A DNA stretch of 64,000 nucleotides, taken from Theileria orientalis strain Shintoku (Eukaryota; Apicomplexa; Aconoidasida; Piroplasmida; Theileriidae). The notes under the pieces are model-generated. The model had not been told where the DNA came from. It ran no database searches and was given only the letters and a program-made list of their open reading frames with translations. Position numbers and translations under genes: made by a program. Numbering within the stretch: the stretch's first letter is position 1; every line of letters starts with the position of its first letter. Positions 21,801 through 30,702 of this stretch are shown here, in pieces. Where the stretch lies: contig NC_025261.1 of assembly GCF_000740895.1 (NCBI RefSeq), forward strand, positions 1,922,001 to 1,986,000, in the 5' to 3' direction.

Positions 21801-22349
21801 TTAGCCAGTGCCTCTGTTCCAGCTGAGGCCGCCCAGGTAGCCAGTACTCCATTTGCCGGTGCTCCAGTTGTAGTCAATGAGGTAGCCCATGTAGCCGGTA
21901 CACCCGTTGCCGGTGCCCCGTTATCAGGTGCTCCCCTTGCAGGTGCACCGGTAGTAGTCAATGACATAACCCAGGTAGCTAGCGCCCATGTTGCCAGTGC
22001 CCCTGTTCCAGCTGAGGGCGCCCAGGTAGCTGGTACACCAGTTGCCGGCGCCCCGTTAGCAGGTGCTCCCGTCGCCGGTGCTCCCGTGGCCGGTGCCCCT
22101 GTTGTACCGGGTGCGAGTGTTGCAGCTCCTGCAGGACAGCCAGCGGCTGAAACAGCTCTTCCTACATCTGTACCTGCAGCACCAGCACAACAGGCTTCCG
22201 CAGCTCCTATCGCCCAAGCTCAACCTGCTGCTCAAACTGCAGCTGTACCAAATCACTCTGCCTCGCCAGTTCCTGCCGGACTGCCAAGCTCTCAATCCGC
22301 TCCTGTATCATCGTCTGAAGACCAATCCGAAGGTGCTCCTACTGTTTAA
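18825..22349 (+). CDS. Secreted FAINT-domain protein with Ala/Pro/Gly repeats
   Basis: Single exon, 1174 aa. A hydrophobic N-terminus (LLYFFLYTSLIYRTDIVLS) serves as signal peptide. Residues about 60-420 consist of degenerate short repeats such as PVAGAHLGAQVGSVAMGAP. Residues about 425-500 hold a FAINT domain with its signature LTKISLDINEKVSTDTIKY and DIWYALDGYIINEIRVG. A second FAINT-like domain lies at about 785-870 (DVKLLVIDPNDATKFVDL, SVWSHRNSDPHPIGVVFYP). The C-terminal part returns to APVAGAPLAGAP repeats and ends in a Pro/Ala/Gln-rich tail. The repeat region is very GC-rich, in sharp contrast to its AT-rich flanks. There is no membrane helix or GPI tail, so it is probably released. 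A collagen- or mucin-like extended structure is likely. Function unknown. Confidence 0.8.
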   Translation: MLFCTRLLYFFLYTSLIYRTDIVLSDPTSTISSDPSGASSIVDSNASPTPTTVLNPSAPIPGAAPTSGVQPMTASAPPMGQIATSPIVASAAPVTSGMVPGASAAGAPVAGAHLGAQVGSVAMGAPLAGAAAVPGGLVQGAPVAAPVAHAGGQVGHVAMGAPLAAPMAHGTPVAGASMVHAAPGAQVAPGTHVAPGTMTGPPVVAAHFADQNPASAGAPLTAGLGAASIPAPVVTPINIAAPVAGTHVAGTHAAGTHLGAQVGSVPMGTSFVPGTPMAGLGAAMAPMAGPQAGHVAMGATLAAPFTAPMAGTSLAAPGAQVAHGTQVAHGSHVAHGTTAGAHVVAAHFGDLNPSSASVSVPAPGTHVAAHTPPVTVPLTPGPGVSVPIPAEGAHAGHLAGAPVAGATLDGASLSAPLTGALAGPDQSSPLNLTKISLDINEKVSTDTIKYRRDDPNKTDIWYALDGYIINEIRVGNNKRWPPEGEVKECKKVMFIIDAEGKKTLRVIYPEEEDAYDPDNPPVKTGADGSAGAGVSAGGTAGVSAEASAGSGAPATVLTAPMAGAPHVDPNQVIGMGQGMPTSVTIPLAPETDTGAESGTDLEALLSATDPSEIPQHHSPPAYKQDQQGQVYLEFSVPDDKSGQSGTTATSGFTVEEIHATPRHGRTIEYHDSDDETFPRDHFDESPLDITTYVTRVGRRVGALEERMDAAEGTIKLLTMTLDYQHQILDFKREFGDKKAPFGADLGTRAKFAGVTGGFPRFGADGFRPATSQMSKELAVTEHPSDVKLLVIDPNDATKFVDLDTNKYKVKQEGDEIHYLLDPGVECKLVTYQAKSVWSHRNSDPHPIGVVFYPDDDKVVVDFVDAIVMYVKKGVMSKEGLGAGERAQAGRKAVVDISLKELDSDGEDITELVSAQDVADGVGSGTFAVGAPVARASAKRALASDSSAPLAGAPVVANGVSSGVVAEGVVPSEPVPSEGAHLAGASVVADAAPLASASVPAEAAQVASTPFAGAPVVVNEVAHVAGTPVAGAPLSGAPLAGAPVVVNDITQVASAHVASAPVPAEGAQVAGTPVAGAPLAGAPVAGAPVAGAPVVPGASVAAPAGQPAAETALPTSVPAAPAQQASAAPIAQAQPAAQTAAVPNHSASPVPAGLPSSQSAPVSSSEDQSEGAPTV

Positions 22350-22749
22350 ATTATAGCCCTAACGGCTATGTAAAATATATACTACCTAAAGTCCATTTTT
22401 AATGGCCCGAGTATGATATTGAATTATATAATTTAATGTAATATAATATTCAATACCTTCTATTTATACCCATTTTCGATTTATTTCACCTTTGCTCTCC
22501 AATTACACTTAAGATTATGTGTTTTGTATTTCGTTGGTGCCGTAAGTTTGATTTCGATTGCAGGCGCCTACTTAGCGTACGAGGTTCTATAGGATAAATC
22601 GTATTAACACTATCACATCCATTATCATTAACAAAAAAATGGAATAAAAACAACCCAAAAATCCAAAGAAATAAACATAATTGGCGAAAAGACAAATTAA
22701 AGTACACTAAACTGTTAAAGAAATCACATTGACAGATCTTTTAAAACAG
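22350..22749. other. Convergent intergenic region
   Basis: Lies between two convergent genes. It must contain both 3' ends. Nothing else recognised. Confidence 0.6.
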
Positions 22750-23772
22750 TTAACCATTTCCTCGCCTTATCTCTTCCCAAGTCCTATACCCATCCCTAGA
22801 CTCGTTGGAGCGTGAATCCAGCCCTTCAACAGGGTAATCGTTGGAACCTTGAGCAATGCTGGGAGGGTAACCAGGAGAGTAAGAGTTTGAATTGGTAGAA
22901 TAAGTGTCACTGGGTGAAGTACTAGCGTCACCACTAGTAGTGGTACCATGGGCGGTGTTGGAGGCAGCGTTGGCTGCGCCAGGAGTGTAAGAACCTGGTT
23001 TATAGGATGGTAGATAAATGGGATCCACGTAGTTCTGTTCGAGACTGAGCTCCTTGGTGCTCTCCAAAATCTTCCTGCTGGCGAATCCTGCGGGACCCGT
23101 GCTATCAAGCAACTAAGTTAAATGATCATTAAAATAGTAATTTATGATTTAACTAAGTAATATGTAATAGGCTTTAATTAGATTAACATATACCAATTAT
23201 CCCTATTTTGATATATATACTATGTAGCACGCAAGCATCAAAAGCTACCTTCAAATATATGCTTTTCCTGAGAGAGTTTATTGTAAAAGCAGATGTGTAT
23301 AGACCACCAAACACTGAAAACAGTCCTCTGGTCAACCGGTTGGGAAATAATTTAAATCTATAAGAACATTAATCAATTTAGCCTCTACTAATGGTTACCA
23401 GTAAAGGATATATAGTTTGAAATAATATATTGTTGTATAATGAAACAATACATACTAAATAGTATTAAAATTAAGCAATTCTAAGGCTAGAATCCTTTAA
23501 TTTAAACAAATATTATATTTTTAAGTCCAGTATACACACCATGGATATCTACTAAACTAGATAAGAAATTACCTATTGAGTAAAACATTGGTAAAAACGC
23601 CAGTAGAAACTCCAGTTGTGAGACAAATGGCAGTGGCAGTACGAAAATGTTTGCCTTCCTCGTGAGTCAAGTTCCTGGAATTGTCTGACAGCCATTTGGT
23701 CAAATGGCGCTCAAATATGCGCCACTCCTTGTCGCTGATATTGCGATCAGAAAGCTTATCCCTAAAGGGCAT
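22750..23772 (-). CDS. Hypothetical small membrane protein (three exons)
   Basis: Model, read on the minus strand: exons 23772-23573, 23327-23249 and 23112-22750, with GT-AG introns of 245 and 136 nt, giving 213 aa. The exon 1-2 junction gives TNVLLNRGLFSVFGGLYTSAF, a continuous pair of hydrophobic glycine-zipper-like segments starting at about residue 47 (TATAICLTTGVSTGVFTNVL). The N-terminal 45 residues are charged (MPFRDKLSDRNISDKEWRIF). The C-terminal 110 residues are a Ser/Thr/Gly/Pro-rich tail. There is no signal peptide. The exon 2 boundary is supported by reading-frame continuity rather than homology. It is possibly a mitochondrial or ER membrane protein. Family not recognised. Confidence 0.6.
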
Positions 23773-24130
23773 TCTTCAACGTGTAATGGCGCTGTAAAAA
23801 AGTGGAAGGTAGGAAGAAATGTTAAATTATGACAAACTAGTAAATTATGAGTTACAGACAATTCTTAGCAACAAATTTTAATACAATGTTATTATTAGTA
23901 TATAAAATATAGTAATAAAGGTGAAAAGGATACTTATTTAACTTATAACTAAAAAGAGCCGACCCAATAATATTTGACCAGTTAAGTGTGTATTAAACAT
24001 AAATTAAATTATTTTAATAAATGATTATTGCTATATACACATAATAATTACAATTTAATCTTATTTAGTTGATTTAAGTTGATTTAAGTGCCCCTAATAT
24101 AAACATTATGAAACAAGGATGTAGAGGTGG
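23773..24130. other. Divergent promoter region
   Basis: 358 bp between divergently transcribed small genes, AT-rich. It presumably serves as promoter for both. No motif stands out. Confidence 0.5.
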
Positions 24131-24393
24131 ATGAAGCGCAAAATCGACAAATCTGAGGTAATAAAGGAGAAAAAAGAGCCAAAAACCGAAACAAAACCAA
24201 GTCCATCGGATTCTAAACACAAACAAGGTTCAGAATTAACTATTTATTCACCATCGATGGGTACATAGTGTCTATTAGTTTTTAGTTAACTGAGTAAGTA
24301 GCCGCTAATTCATCTTCAGAGCTGCCTCTGGAATTTAAACCAGCAATTAAGTTCGTGCCTCCACAACTCAGGTCCAGGAATCTTCACCACTAG
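24131..24393 (+). CDS. Small hypothetical protein, 67 aa (two exons)
   Basis: Exons 24131-24260 and 24320-24393, separated by a 59-nt intron (GTACAT...TTCAG), join in phase. The product is a very basic, Lys-rich N-terminal half (MKRKIDKSEVIKEKKEPK) and a compact C-terminal motif (LEFKPAIKFVPPQLRSRN). Because the second exon reads so clearly as protein and the splice restores the frame, I consider it real. The KFVPPQ-R-RN ending looks like a conserved short motif, but I cannot name the family. It has no membrane segment. A nuclear or nucleolar role is conceivable from the charge. Confidence 0.55.
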
Positions 24394-24485
24394 CGCTCGA
24401 TAATTATATATATATAGAATCACACACATTTTAGAAGTGACTTTGAATAAATAACAAATAAGCTGGTAAATAGCCCAAGAAATGC

Positions 24486-25854
24486 ATGAATATATTGCCA
24501 CTAGGCTTTCACGTTATCCTAGTAAAGGCTTTACTAGCTCACTCGTACAGGTTGAAGCACGCGCAGCTAAAGGTAAGTGGCGTTCCCAAGACCGTACTGC
24601 TGAAGCCGACCATCAGCACTGACAGGAGTGTGTTCACGGCTGTCACTACCGCTAGCAGTAACGGCGGTAACTCTGGTTACAGTGCTAAGGCTCGCCCATT
24701 TAGGTTACCAAACACACTGTCGGTGGACAGTAAACTCGATTACAGCTGGCCAGTACTGTGTGTGGACCTGGGAACGCGGAACGTAGGTCTAAGCTTTAAC
24801 TACGAAGGACAGTTTGAGCTGTTCAAGAGCATTAAGTTTCTCAGCCACAGGCAACTCACAGCACGGATACTGGGGTTGGTAAACTATCTGAAGGAAAGGC
24901 ACCTCTTGGACAGGCTCGTGGTGGGCATAGGGTTCCCGTTCCTGCCGCCAAGTGGTAGCGACAGGTCAAACGGGCTGGAAAGTGCAGACCTAAGAATGCT
25001 TTTCCAGATTATATACACGCTCGACTACTCATACAGCCTCGCGCACTACCTCGACAGAGTATTCGGTCAAAAAAGCAACACCAGTGAAACGAGTAGGGGT
25101 GATGCAACTTTTAGTAGAAATAGGCCTTCAAAAGCGCCTGATCCCAATAACACTGTCACGACTCATTGTCTATTCTGTTCAATATTCAGTTCAGCAGGTA
25201 CTCCCGCCATCACCAGTGGCACTGGTATCACCGGCACTGCTGATAGTGATGGCCCACACGAGTTCAGTCAGTCCAGAACCGCTACACACCCTCTCTGCAG
25301 GATCACTGGCAGAACTTGCCTTCAAACGGTCGACTTGTCCAGCATGAACTACGTAGTTGTTGGCGTTTCTGAACACCTCAGCACGTACCAAACCGGTTCG
25401 CTTGCCAGCCCTATTAACACTACTGGCTGTGGTAGTGTTAATAGGGCTGAGGCAAGCGGAACCAGCTTGGCACACGGCAAAGGTGAGTAATTATGCATAC
25501 ACCCACCAGTTAGTTATGCACGCCCTCGATATACATTAACCCTTTTCAGCTAAGCAGTTTCTCAACAGGGACTCCCTCAGCTCACTAAACATCTACCACA
25601 ACCTGCTTGAGAGTGCCAAATCAGCCGACAGTAATCGTTCTGATAGAAATACAGCGGTTGGCGCTGACAACACACCAGACGACAGAAGTGAGTCCCCTAA
25701 AGGTACTGACAACACGGCAGTGGCCTGTGGACCCAGCCCATTCCTGGTGCTACCAAACAGGTCCAACATCTTCAGCGCGAAGACGAAGTACAACAACATT
25801 CTACTGTTCCGGCGAATCAAGGCACATTTGCTCTCGACCACTTTCATTGAATAA
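24486..25854 (+). CDS. YqgF/RuvX-like RNase H-fold protein (putative organellar resolvase)
   Basis: Exons 24486-25482 and 25550-25854 (67-nt intron) give 433 aa. Residues about 90-175 form a YqgF/RuvX-type RNase H fold: VLCVDLGTRNVGLSFNYEG carries the first catalytic Asp and the DxGTxxxG turn, followed by the helix LGLVNYLKERHLLDRLVVGI and the strand ending GIGFPF. In bacteria YqgF acts in 16S rRNA 5' processing and is related to Holliday-junction resolvases. A hydrophobic, then basic N-terminus (MNILPLGFHVILVKALLAHS) suggests targeting to apicoplast or mitochondrion. A long low-complexity insert (nt about 25070-25480) and the 79-bp segment at 25630-25708 interrupt the fold. The C-terminal half ends FSAKTKYNNILLFRRIKAHL, which may provide the rest of the domain. 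The later acidic residues could not be placed with confidence. Confidence 0.7.
25400..25457 (+). repeat. Inverted repeat inside coding sequence
   Basis: Arms 25407-25423 and 25432-25448 are perfectly complementary (17 bp, 8-nt loop). The helix extends as 25400-25406 with 25451-25457 after a 2-nt bulge. It lies in the low-complexity insert of the YqgF-like gene, close to its splice donor at 25483. Confidence 0.9.
25630..25708 (+). repeat. 79-bp segment, copy 2
   Basis: Identical to 9043-9121 and read in the same frame. See the finding on the shared segment. Confidence 0.95.
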
Positions 25855-26104
25855 AGAGACGCCAAATCGTCTGACTAATGTACTATATATTTGCACGTCC
25901 ACGCGTAGGTCCAGATACCGGTGTAAACGATGCAGAACTAATGAATGTTATATGCCACGTACCACGTGTAGTTTTAGTTAAATTATTAACAGTTTTACGC
26001 ATTGCGTTTAGTGAAAGCACTCAGTCCCATGGGCCAATTATGTGATCAAAAGCAGCATCCGGGAGCCAGTTGCCCGAAAGAGGCACTGGAGAGCTCCGAG
26101 GAGG

Positions 26105-29100
26105 CTAGTCCAGCGGGTTCGAACGCCGACTCGTCCCCCAAAGGTCGCCACTCAGGCTCGCGCCGACAGGGTTTGGGGCAGAAGTGCCAGCGGGAGGACC
26201 CGTTCCGAAGACGCTGCGGCCGCCGACTGTGCTGTTACTGGTGGATGAGGCGGAGACGCTACCGGCGCTCGTGCTGAAGATGGAAAGACCGCTGGAGTAG
26301 GCTGGGCCGCCGAAGAGGTTGCCGGAGCTCGAGCCGAAAATGCTGCTCGAGGAGACAGTTCCGGCGCTGCCGGCGCCCTGGCTGAACAGGGAGCTGTTGT
26401 CCGAGGTCGGGCTTGAGCCGAACAAGGAGCTGGAAGCTGTAAACGAGTTTGCCGCAAAGTTGCCAGCCCCCGTGAAGGAGCCGCGGGAAACTGAGCCACT
26501 TAATGAGGAGAACCAGCCGGATGAGCCGTCGTTTCCGCCAAAGGGCGAGCTGGTGCCGCTGCGAAAGGCGCTCGGGGACCCTGGTGCGAGCAGACTGCTG
26601 CTGGGGCCCAGGCTACCGGCGCCAGTTCCTGCGTTGCCACTCGAGTTGAAAAAGGAGCTGCCGAGGGCACCCGCAGAAACGCCAGCGCCGACGAAGCCGC
26701 CCACAACACCGGTGGCTCCTAGGGCTCCTGTGGTTCCTGTGGCTCCAGTTGCACTGAAGCCAGCGGTGGCTGGAAACGCACCTCCTAGCGTGTTCGCAGC
26801 CGTGCAGGCGCCCTGCGATGAGTTGAGTGCAATGTCCAGCAGCGACTTGTTCGTATTGAATCCGGCAAACGCCGAGGTGCCACTGGGCTCAGAACCCGCG
26901 TTCGCGCTGCCACCAATGCCACCAGAGGCCGCTCCGCCTGCGTTTGGCGTCTCGAGTGAGCTGGGCACCAGGTTATACCCTGACAGCAGACTCGCCGTCT
27001 GTCCAAATTTTACCTTGCCTGCCTCGCCGCCAGCGCCTCCAGGAGCAGAGGCTCCAACAGCAGCACTGGCGCTACAGCCTGGAATTGCGCTGGCACCAGT
27101 TAAGCTACTGTCAAGGACACTGGTTCCAAAAATACTGGGAACGGTAGTCTTGCCACCATCGCCTTTGTCAACACCGGTACCGATGCCGACTCCGGCGCCG
27201 ACTCCTGCGTTTCCAGAAGGAGAGGTACCGAGGCCAGCACTGGCACCCGTGGTCGCGCCACTAGCAGCACCGCCAACGCCAGTACCACTGGTGCCACTGG
27301 TACTACCACCTTTATTACTACTAACACTAGCTGTAAAAGCAACGCCGGTACCATTGGTGCCACTGGTACCACCACTGGCTGAACCACTACCACTACCACT
27401 ACTAAAATCACTAACAGTAGCACTAGTGACAGAGTTACCGGTATTTGTATGCGACCCAGCTGCAGTGGGAGCACTAAACGTTTTCGATGGTCCGGACGCA
27501 AATGCTCCAGTGGCTGTGGTAGCTGAACTTGTGCCGGCCACTTTACCTCTGCCTAAAGCCTTCTCTTTGCCCTGGCCCCCTGAGGTAAGGGTGGCACTCC
27601 TGTCTGACTCCGACGGCGCCACTCTCGAGCCAGGGAACAGGCTCCTGGGTGCGCTCTGCTCTGCGGCGGAGCCTGAAGGCAGATTGACGGTGCCACCTGA
27701 TCCCTTGAACAGCACGTCGTAGTTGTTGTACTTCAGCTTAGCCCCTCCGCGGAGCCCACTCGGGCCCTCGCCCAGAGCGCCACCTTGCGCTCCCAGGGCC
27801 CCGCTGCGCAGCCTCAAGTTGCCCAGTTCCGAGGTCAAGTCCAGCAGCGGCCTGTTGTAGAGGCGGACGATGTCGTCCACCAGGCGATCCAGCTTCCTCT
27901 CCACCAGGCTGCTGCTGCTCCTGCCAGCGCTGCTAACGCCGCCTACGACGGCCTTAGCAGGGCTGTCGGTCGGACTGGGCTCCGGCAGCTGTTCGCGGTA
28001 CTTGGGGAGCAACGTCTTGCTGGCGTCGCCTCCTCCTATTTCGTTGAACACCATCTGGTTGTGCACGTCTAGCAGCTTGTTCTCCAGGCCGTCGAAGCGT
28101 CTGTACAGGCTGTTCAGTGATGCGTTAATGTACGTCAGACTCGACTCTACCTCCTTCAGATTTTCCGCAGAGACTGACTCCATCGACTGCAGCTCCAGGT
28201 TGTCGAGCAGGTTGTACATTTTATCCATCAGTTCCTTGCCGCTGTCCTTGTCGTTTGCGTTCCCGTTAAGGTCAGCGGTGCGCGGCAACGGCGTCTCAGA
28301 CCCGCTGGTCCCTCCCTCGTTCGCGTCCACTGGGCTGCCTGGCGCGCTGATTTTGTAGAGTGCGTTTGCGAGGTCCTGCTGGATGTTCAGCAGCTTTTTG
28401 ATGATGAGGTTGTAGTCCTTCAGCTTGTCCAGCTTACAGTCGACGTTGTAGCCTCCCTTGATGCTATTGCTCACTCTGATCGGACTCCCGTCGCCGGCGT
28501 CGTATTCTGCGTCGAGGACTTGTTCGAGCGAGGCGTTAAAGTACTCCAGCGAGTTGCAGAGCGCCTCGTGCAACTTGAACTGCCTCTTGTCCTCCCGGTA
28601 TTCGAGGAAGCCTTCCTTGTAGTACTGCGCCAGGAACTTCTGGACGTCTGCGCTGGGAATCCTGTCGTCAGCTCCACCATCACCCTCTTTGCTACCACCT
28701 TTGTTAGCGGCAGCATTGGCATTAGTGCTGCCACTACCACCACTCTTACTACCATTACCAATACCATTACCAATACCGTTACCAATACCGTTACCAATAC
28801 CGTTACCAATACCGTTACCAATACCAGTATTATTAGTACTCTTGTTGCCAATACCTCCACCCTGATTAGTGCAAACGTTATCACCACTACCAGTTTTATT
28901 GCCAGTATTAATGCCACTACCATTACCACTATCACTACCACCTCCCTTAGCGACATCGCTATCCCCTCCACTACTGGTACTACTGCCACTCCTGCTGATT
29001 GACACATCCCTTTCCTTGTTATACAGTCCACACAGTATCTCCTCCTCCTTGTTGTCGGCCCCCAACACGTGCCTGTCCACGTAAAACATCAGTACCTCGC

Positions 29101-30673
29101 CGCTGTTGGTCGCCAGGCCCACGACGACTGGGTCCTTGAGCGTGGGCGTGTCCTCCAGCGAGTCGTTGCGATAAATCTCATTTTTGTAGTTGGCGTAGAC
29201 GAAGAGGTCAAGGACGTGGTTTTCGAACTCGTTGCTTCCCAGCGCGTAGCCCTCGGCCATCAGGAGCGCGTTGTACTCAGGCCCGCTACCGCCCTCACCT
29301 GCTGTGTCTGCCGTCGTCGCTCCCTGAACTAGCTGTCCATCGAAGTGCGTGGGCCTTTTATTTGCCTCCTCTGTGAATCCTCCGTTCACCTCCCTCAGCC
29401 TACTGTTGCTGGTTATGAGCACTGTCGTCGTCGACCTGTTTGAATACGCTATGAACAGGTCCCACTTTTCCACGTGCTTGAACGCGATCAGAATCTCCTC
29501 TTCGCCACTTTCGCCGTCAAAACGATCATCTTCGGCACTCGTGAAAAAGAACTCATTGTAGCAGTATCCCAGCGGCACCAGCTCCCTGCTGCCACTTCTT
29601 TCAACACCCAGGCTACATATCAGCACCAGGTTATCATCGTAGAATGGCACTATTATTCCCAGGAGCACTCTGTCATTAACAATGTGGCATCCCACCACGT
29701 CGTAATCTCCATTCAACGTTTCCGAGAGTGTGTCGTCCGACCCATCTCTTGCGTTTTTTATTGTTAGCTGAGATACCCTATTTCTATCCGCACCATTGCT
29801 ACCATCTGCACTCAAATCCACCAGATACATCTTGTCAGACCTTGTCACTATCAAAACTCTTTTGTTATCCACATTTCCCACAAGTCTTACTCTATCCTGG
29901 CTTCCGTGGCTCACTCCAATACCATTATGATGTGGCCCTTGACCTATCAACTTAGTCTCGAACATTGCCTCTCCTGTTCCCACATTTATCAGTGCCATTG
30001 TACCAGCTGCGTCTACGACAAACAACATTAGTGTTTCATTCTCACTCGTTACCCTGTACCACATTCTATTATCTTCTTTGTCAACACTGCCACCCCCTTT
30101 AAGAAGAGCACTGGGCTTACGGTATGTGTACAGATACGCGTGGCTAATCAAACTGTACACGTACATGCTACTATCAGTCTCAATCAACAGCACGTCCTCC
30201 AAATCAAGGCTACCACCACTACCGTTACCATTACCCCTATTACCACCAGTAATACCATTACTAGTACCACCAATACCGTTACCATTACCACTAGTATTAG
30301 TACTGGTACTACCATTACCACTGCCCCTTCTATTAACACTGTTCCTATTCATGTTTCCATTATTTCCATAATTGTTATCTGCTCTAGAAGTTGCACTGCC
30401 ACTGGCCATACTCACGATTCTTGCGCCAACATCCAGCGTCATCAACAAGTTACCTTCACTTACGCCCTTTTCGTCTATCACCCTCTGCAGGTGGTAGAAC
30501 TTGGCTACTGGCCCACCGTACTGTATCAGCACGTTGTACTTACCAACCACCAGACTCGACAGCGTGCCTTCAAGGCCGCCGTGCTCGTAACTGGAGCTGG
30601 GTACCACTAGCGCGTGCTGAAACTTCAGGCCTTGGACGTCCTCCAACTTTGCAAACTCCACTGGCGCATCCAT
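26105..30673 (-). CDS. FG-repeat nucleoporin, Nup214/Nup159 type
   Basis: Single exon, 1522 aa. Residues 1 to about 560 form a beta-propeller-like region of repeated strand blocks (QHALVVPSSSYEHGGLEG, VLIQYGGPVAKFYHLQRV, RVLIVTRSDKMYLVDLSADG), broken by Gly/Asn/Ser inserts. Residues about 680-960 are helical with heptads (NLIIKKLLNIQQDLANALYK, ASLNSLYRRFDGLENKLL), a likely coiled coil. Residues about 1050-1522 are Gly/Ser/Ala/Thr-rich with scattered FG dipeptides (SSLFGSS, SSIFGSS, GNLFGGP, SVFGTG). This propeller, coiled coil, FG order is that of Nup214/Nup159, which sits on the cytoplasmic face of the pore and serves mRNA export. Apicomplexan nucleoporins diverge strongly, so a different FG-Nup is possible. 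The start codon lies only 29 nt beyond the stop of the upstream reductase gene. Confidence 0.75.
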   Translation of the reverse strand: MDAPVEFAKLEDVQGLKFQHALVVPSSSYEHGGLEGTLSSLVVGKYNVLIQYGGPVAKFYHLQRVIDEKGVSEGNLLMTLDVGARIVSMASGSATSRADNNYGNNGNMNRNSVNRRGSGNGSTSTNTSGNGNGIGGTSNGITGGNRGNGNGSGGSLDLEDVLLIETDSSMYVYSLISHAYLYTYRKPSALLKGGGSVDKEDNRMWYRVTSENETLMLFVVDAAGTMALINVGTGEAMFETKLIGQGPHHNGIGVSHGSQDRVRLVGNVDNKRVLIVTRSDKMYLVDLSADGSNGADRNRVSQLTIKNARDGSDDTLSETLNGDYDVVGCHIVNDRVLLGIIVPFYDDNLVLICSLGVERSGSRELVPLGYCYNEFFFTSAEDDRFDGESGEEEILIAFKHVEKWDLFIAYSNRSTTTVLITSNSRLREVNGGFTEEANKRPTHFDGQLVQGATTADTAGEGGSGPEYNALLMAEGYALGSNEFENHVLDLFVYANYKNEIYRNDSLEDTPTLKDPVVVGLATNSGEVLMFYVDRHVLGADNKEEEILCGLYNKERDVSISRSGSSTSSGGDSDVAKGGGSDSGNGSGINTGNKTGSGDNVCTNQGGGIGNKSTNNTGIGNGIGNGIGNGIGNGIGNGIGNGSKSGGSGSTNANAAANKGGSKEGDGGADDRIPSADVQKFLAQYYKEGFLEYREDKRQFKLHEALCNSLEYFNASLEQVLDAEYDAGDGSPIRVSNSIKGGYNVDCKLDKLKDYNLIIKKLLNIQQDLANALYKISAPGSPVDANEGGTSGSETPLPRTADLNGNANDKDSGKELMDKMYNLLDNLELQSMESVSAENLKEVESSLTYINASLNSLYRRFDGLENKLLDVHNQMVFNEIGGGDASKTLLPKYREQLPEPSPTDSPAKAVVGGVSSAGRSSSSLVERKLDRLVDDIVRLYNRPLLDLTSELGNLRLRSGALGAQGGALGEGPSGLRGGAKLKYNNYDVLFKGSGGTVNLPSGSAAEQSAPRSLFPGSRVAPSESDRSATLTSGGQGKEKALGRGKVAGTSSATTATGAFASGPSKTFSAPTAAGSHTNTGNSVTSATVSDFSSGSGSGSASGGTSGTNGTGVAFTASVSSNKGGSTSGTSGTGVGGAASGATTGASAGLGTSPSGNAGVGAGVGIGTGVDKGDGGKTTVPSIFGTSVLDSSLTGASAIPGCSASAAVGASAPGGAGGEAGKVKFGQTASLLSGYNLVPSSLETPNAGGAASGGIGGSANAGSEPSGTSAFAGFNTNKSLLDIALNSSQGACTAANTLGGAFPATAGFSATGATGTTGALGATGVVGGFVGAGVSAGALGSSFFNSSGNAGTGAGSLGPSSSLLAPGSPSAFRSGTSSPFGGNDGSSGWFSSLSGSVSRGSFTGAGNFAANSFTASSSLFGSSPTSDNSSLFSQGAGSAGTVSSSSIFGSSSGNLFGGPAYSSGLSIFSTSAGSVSASSTSNSTVGGRSVFGTGPPAGTSAPNPVGASLSGDLWGTSRRSNPLD
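28751..28822 (+). repeat. 12-bp coding minisatellite (6 units)
   Basis: Six head-to-tail 12-bp units, accnttaccaat, coding for (GIGN)n on the minus strand within the nucleoporin. The last four units are identical. Confidence 0.9.
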
Positions 30674-30702
30674 TCCTCAACTTGCTGCGAACGTTTCACT
30701 GG

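Noticed and set aside
26319..27722. 467-codon Ala/Pro/Leu frame on + opposite the nucleoporin
   Set aside because: It mirrors the Gly/Ser/Ala/Thr FG region. Repetitive composition without domain evidence.
28751..28822. CRISPR-like array
   Set aside because: 12-bp units without spacers, in frame in a nucleoporin gene. A coding minisatellite.
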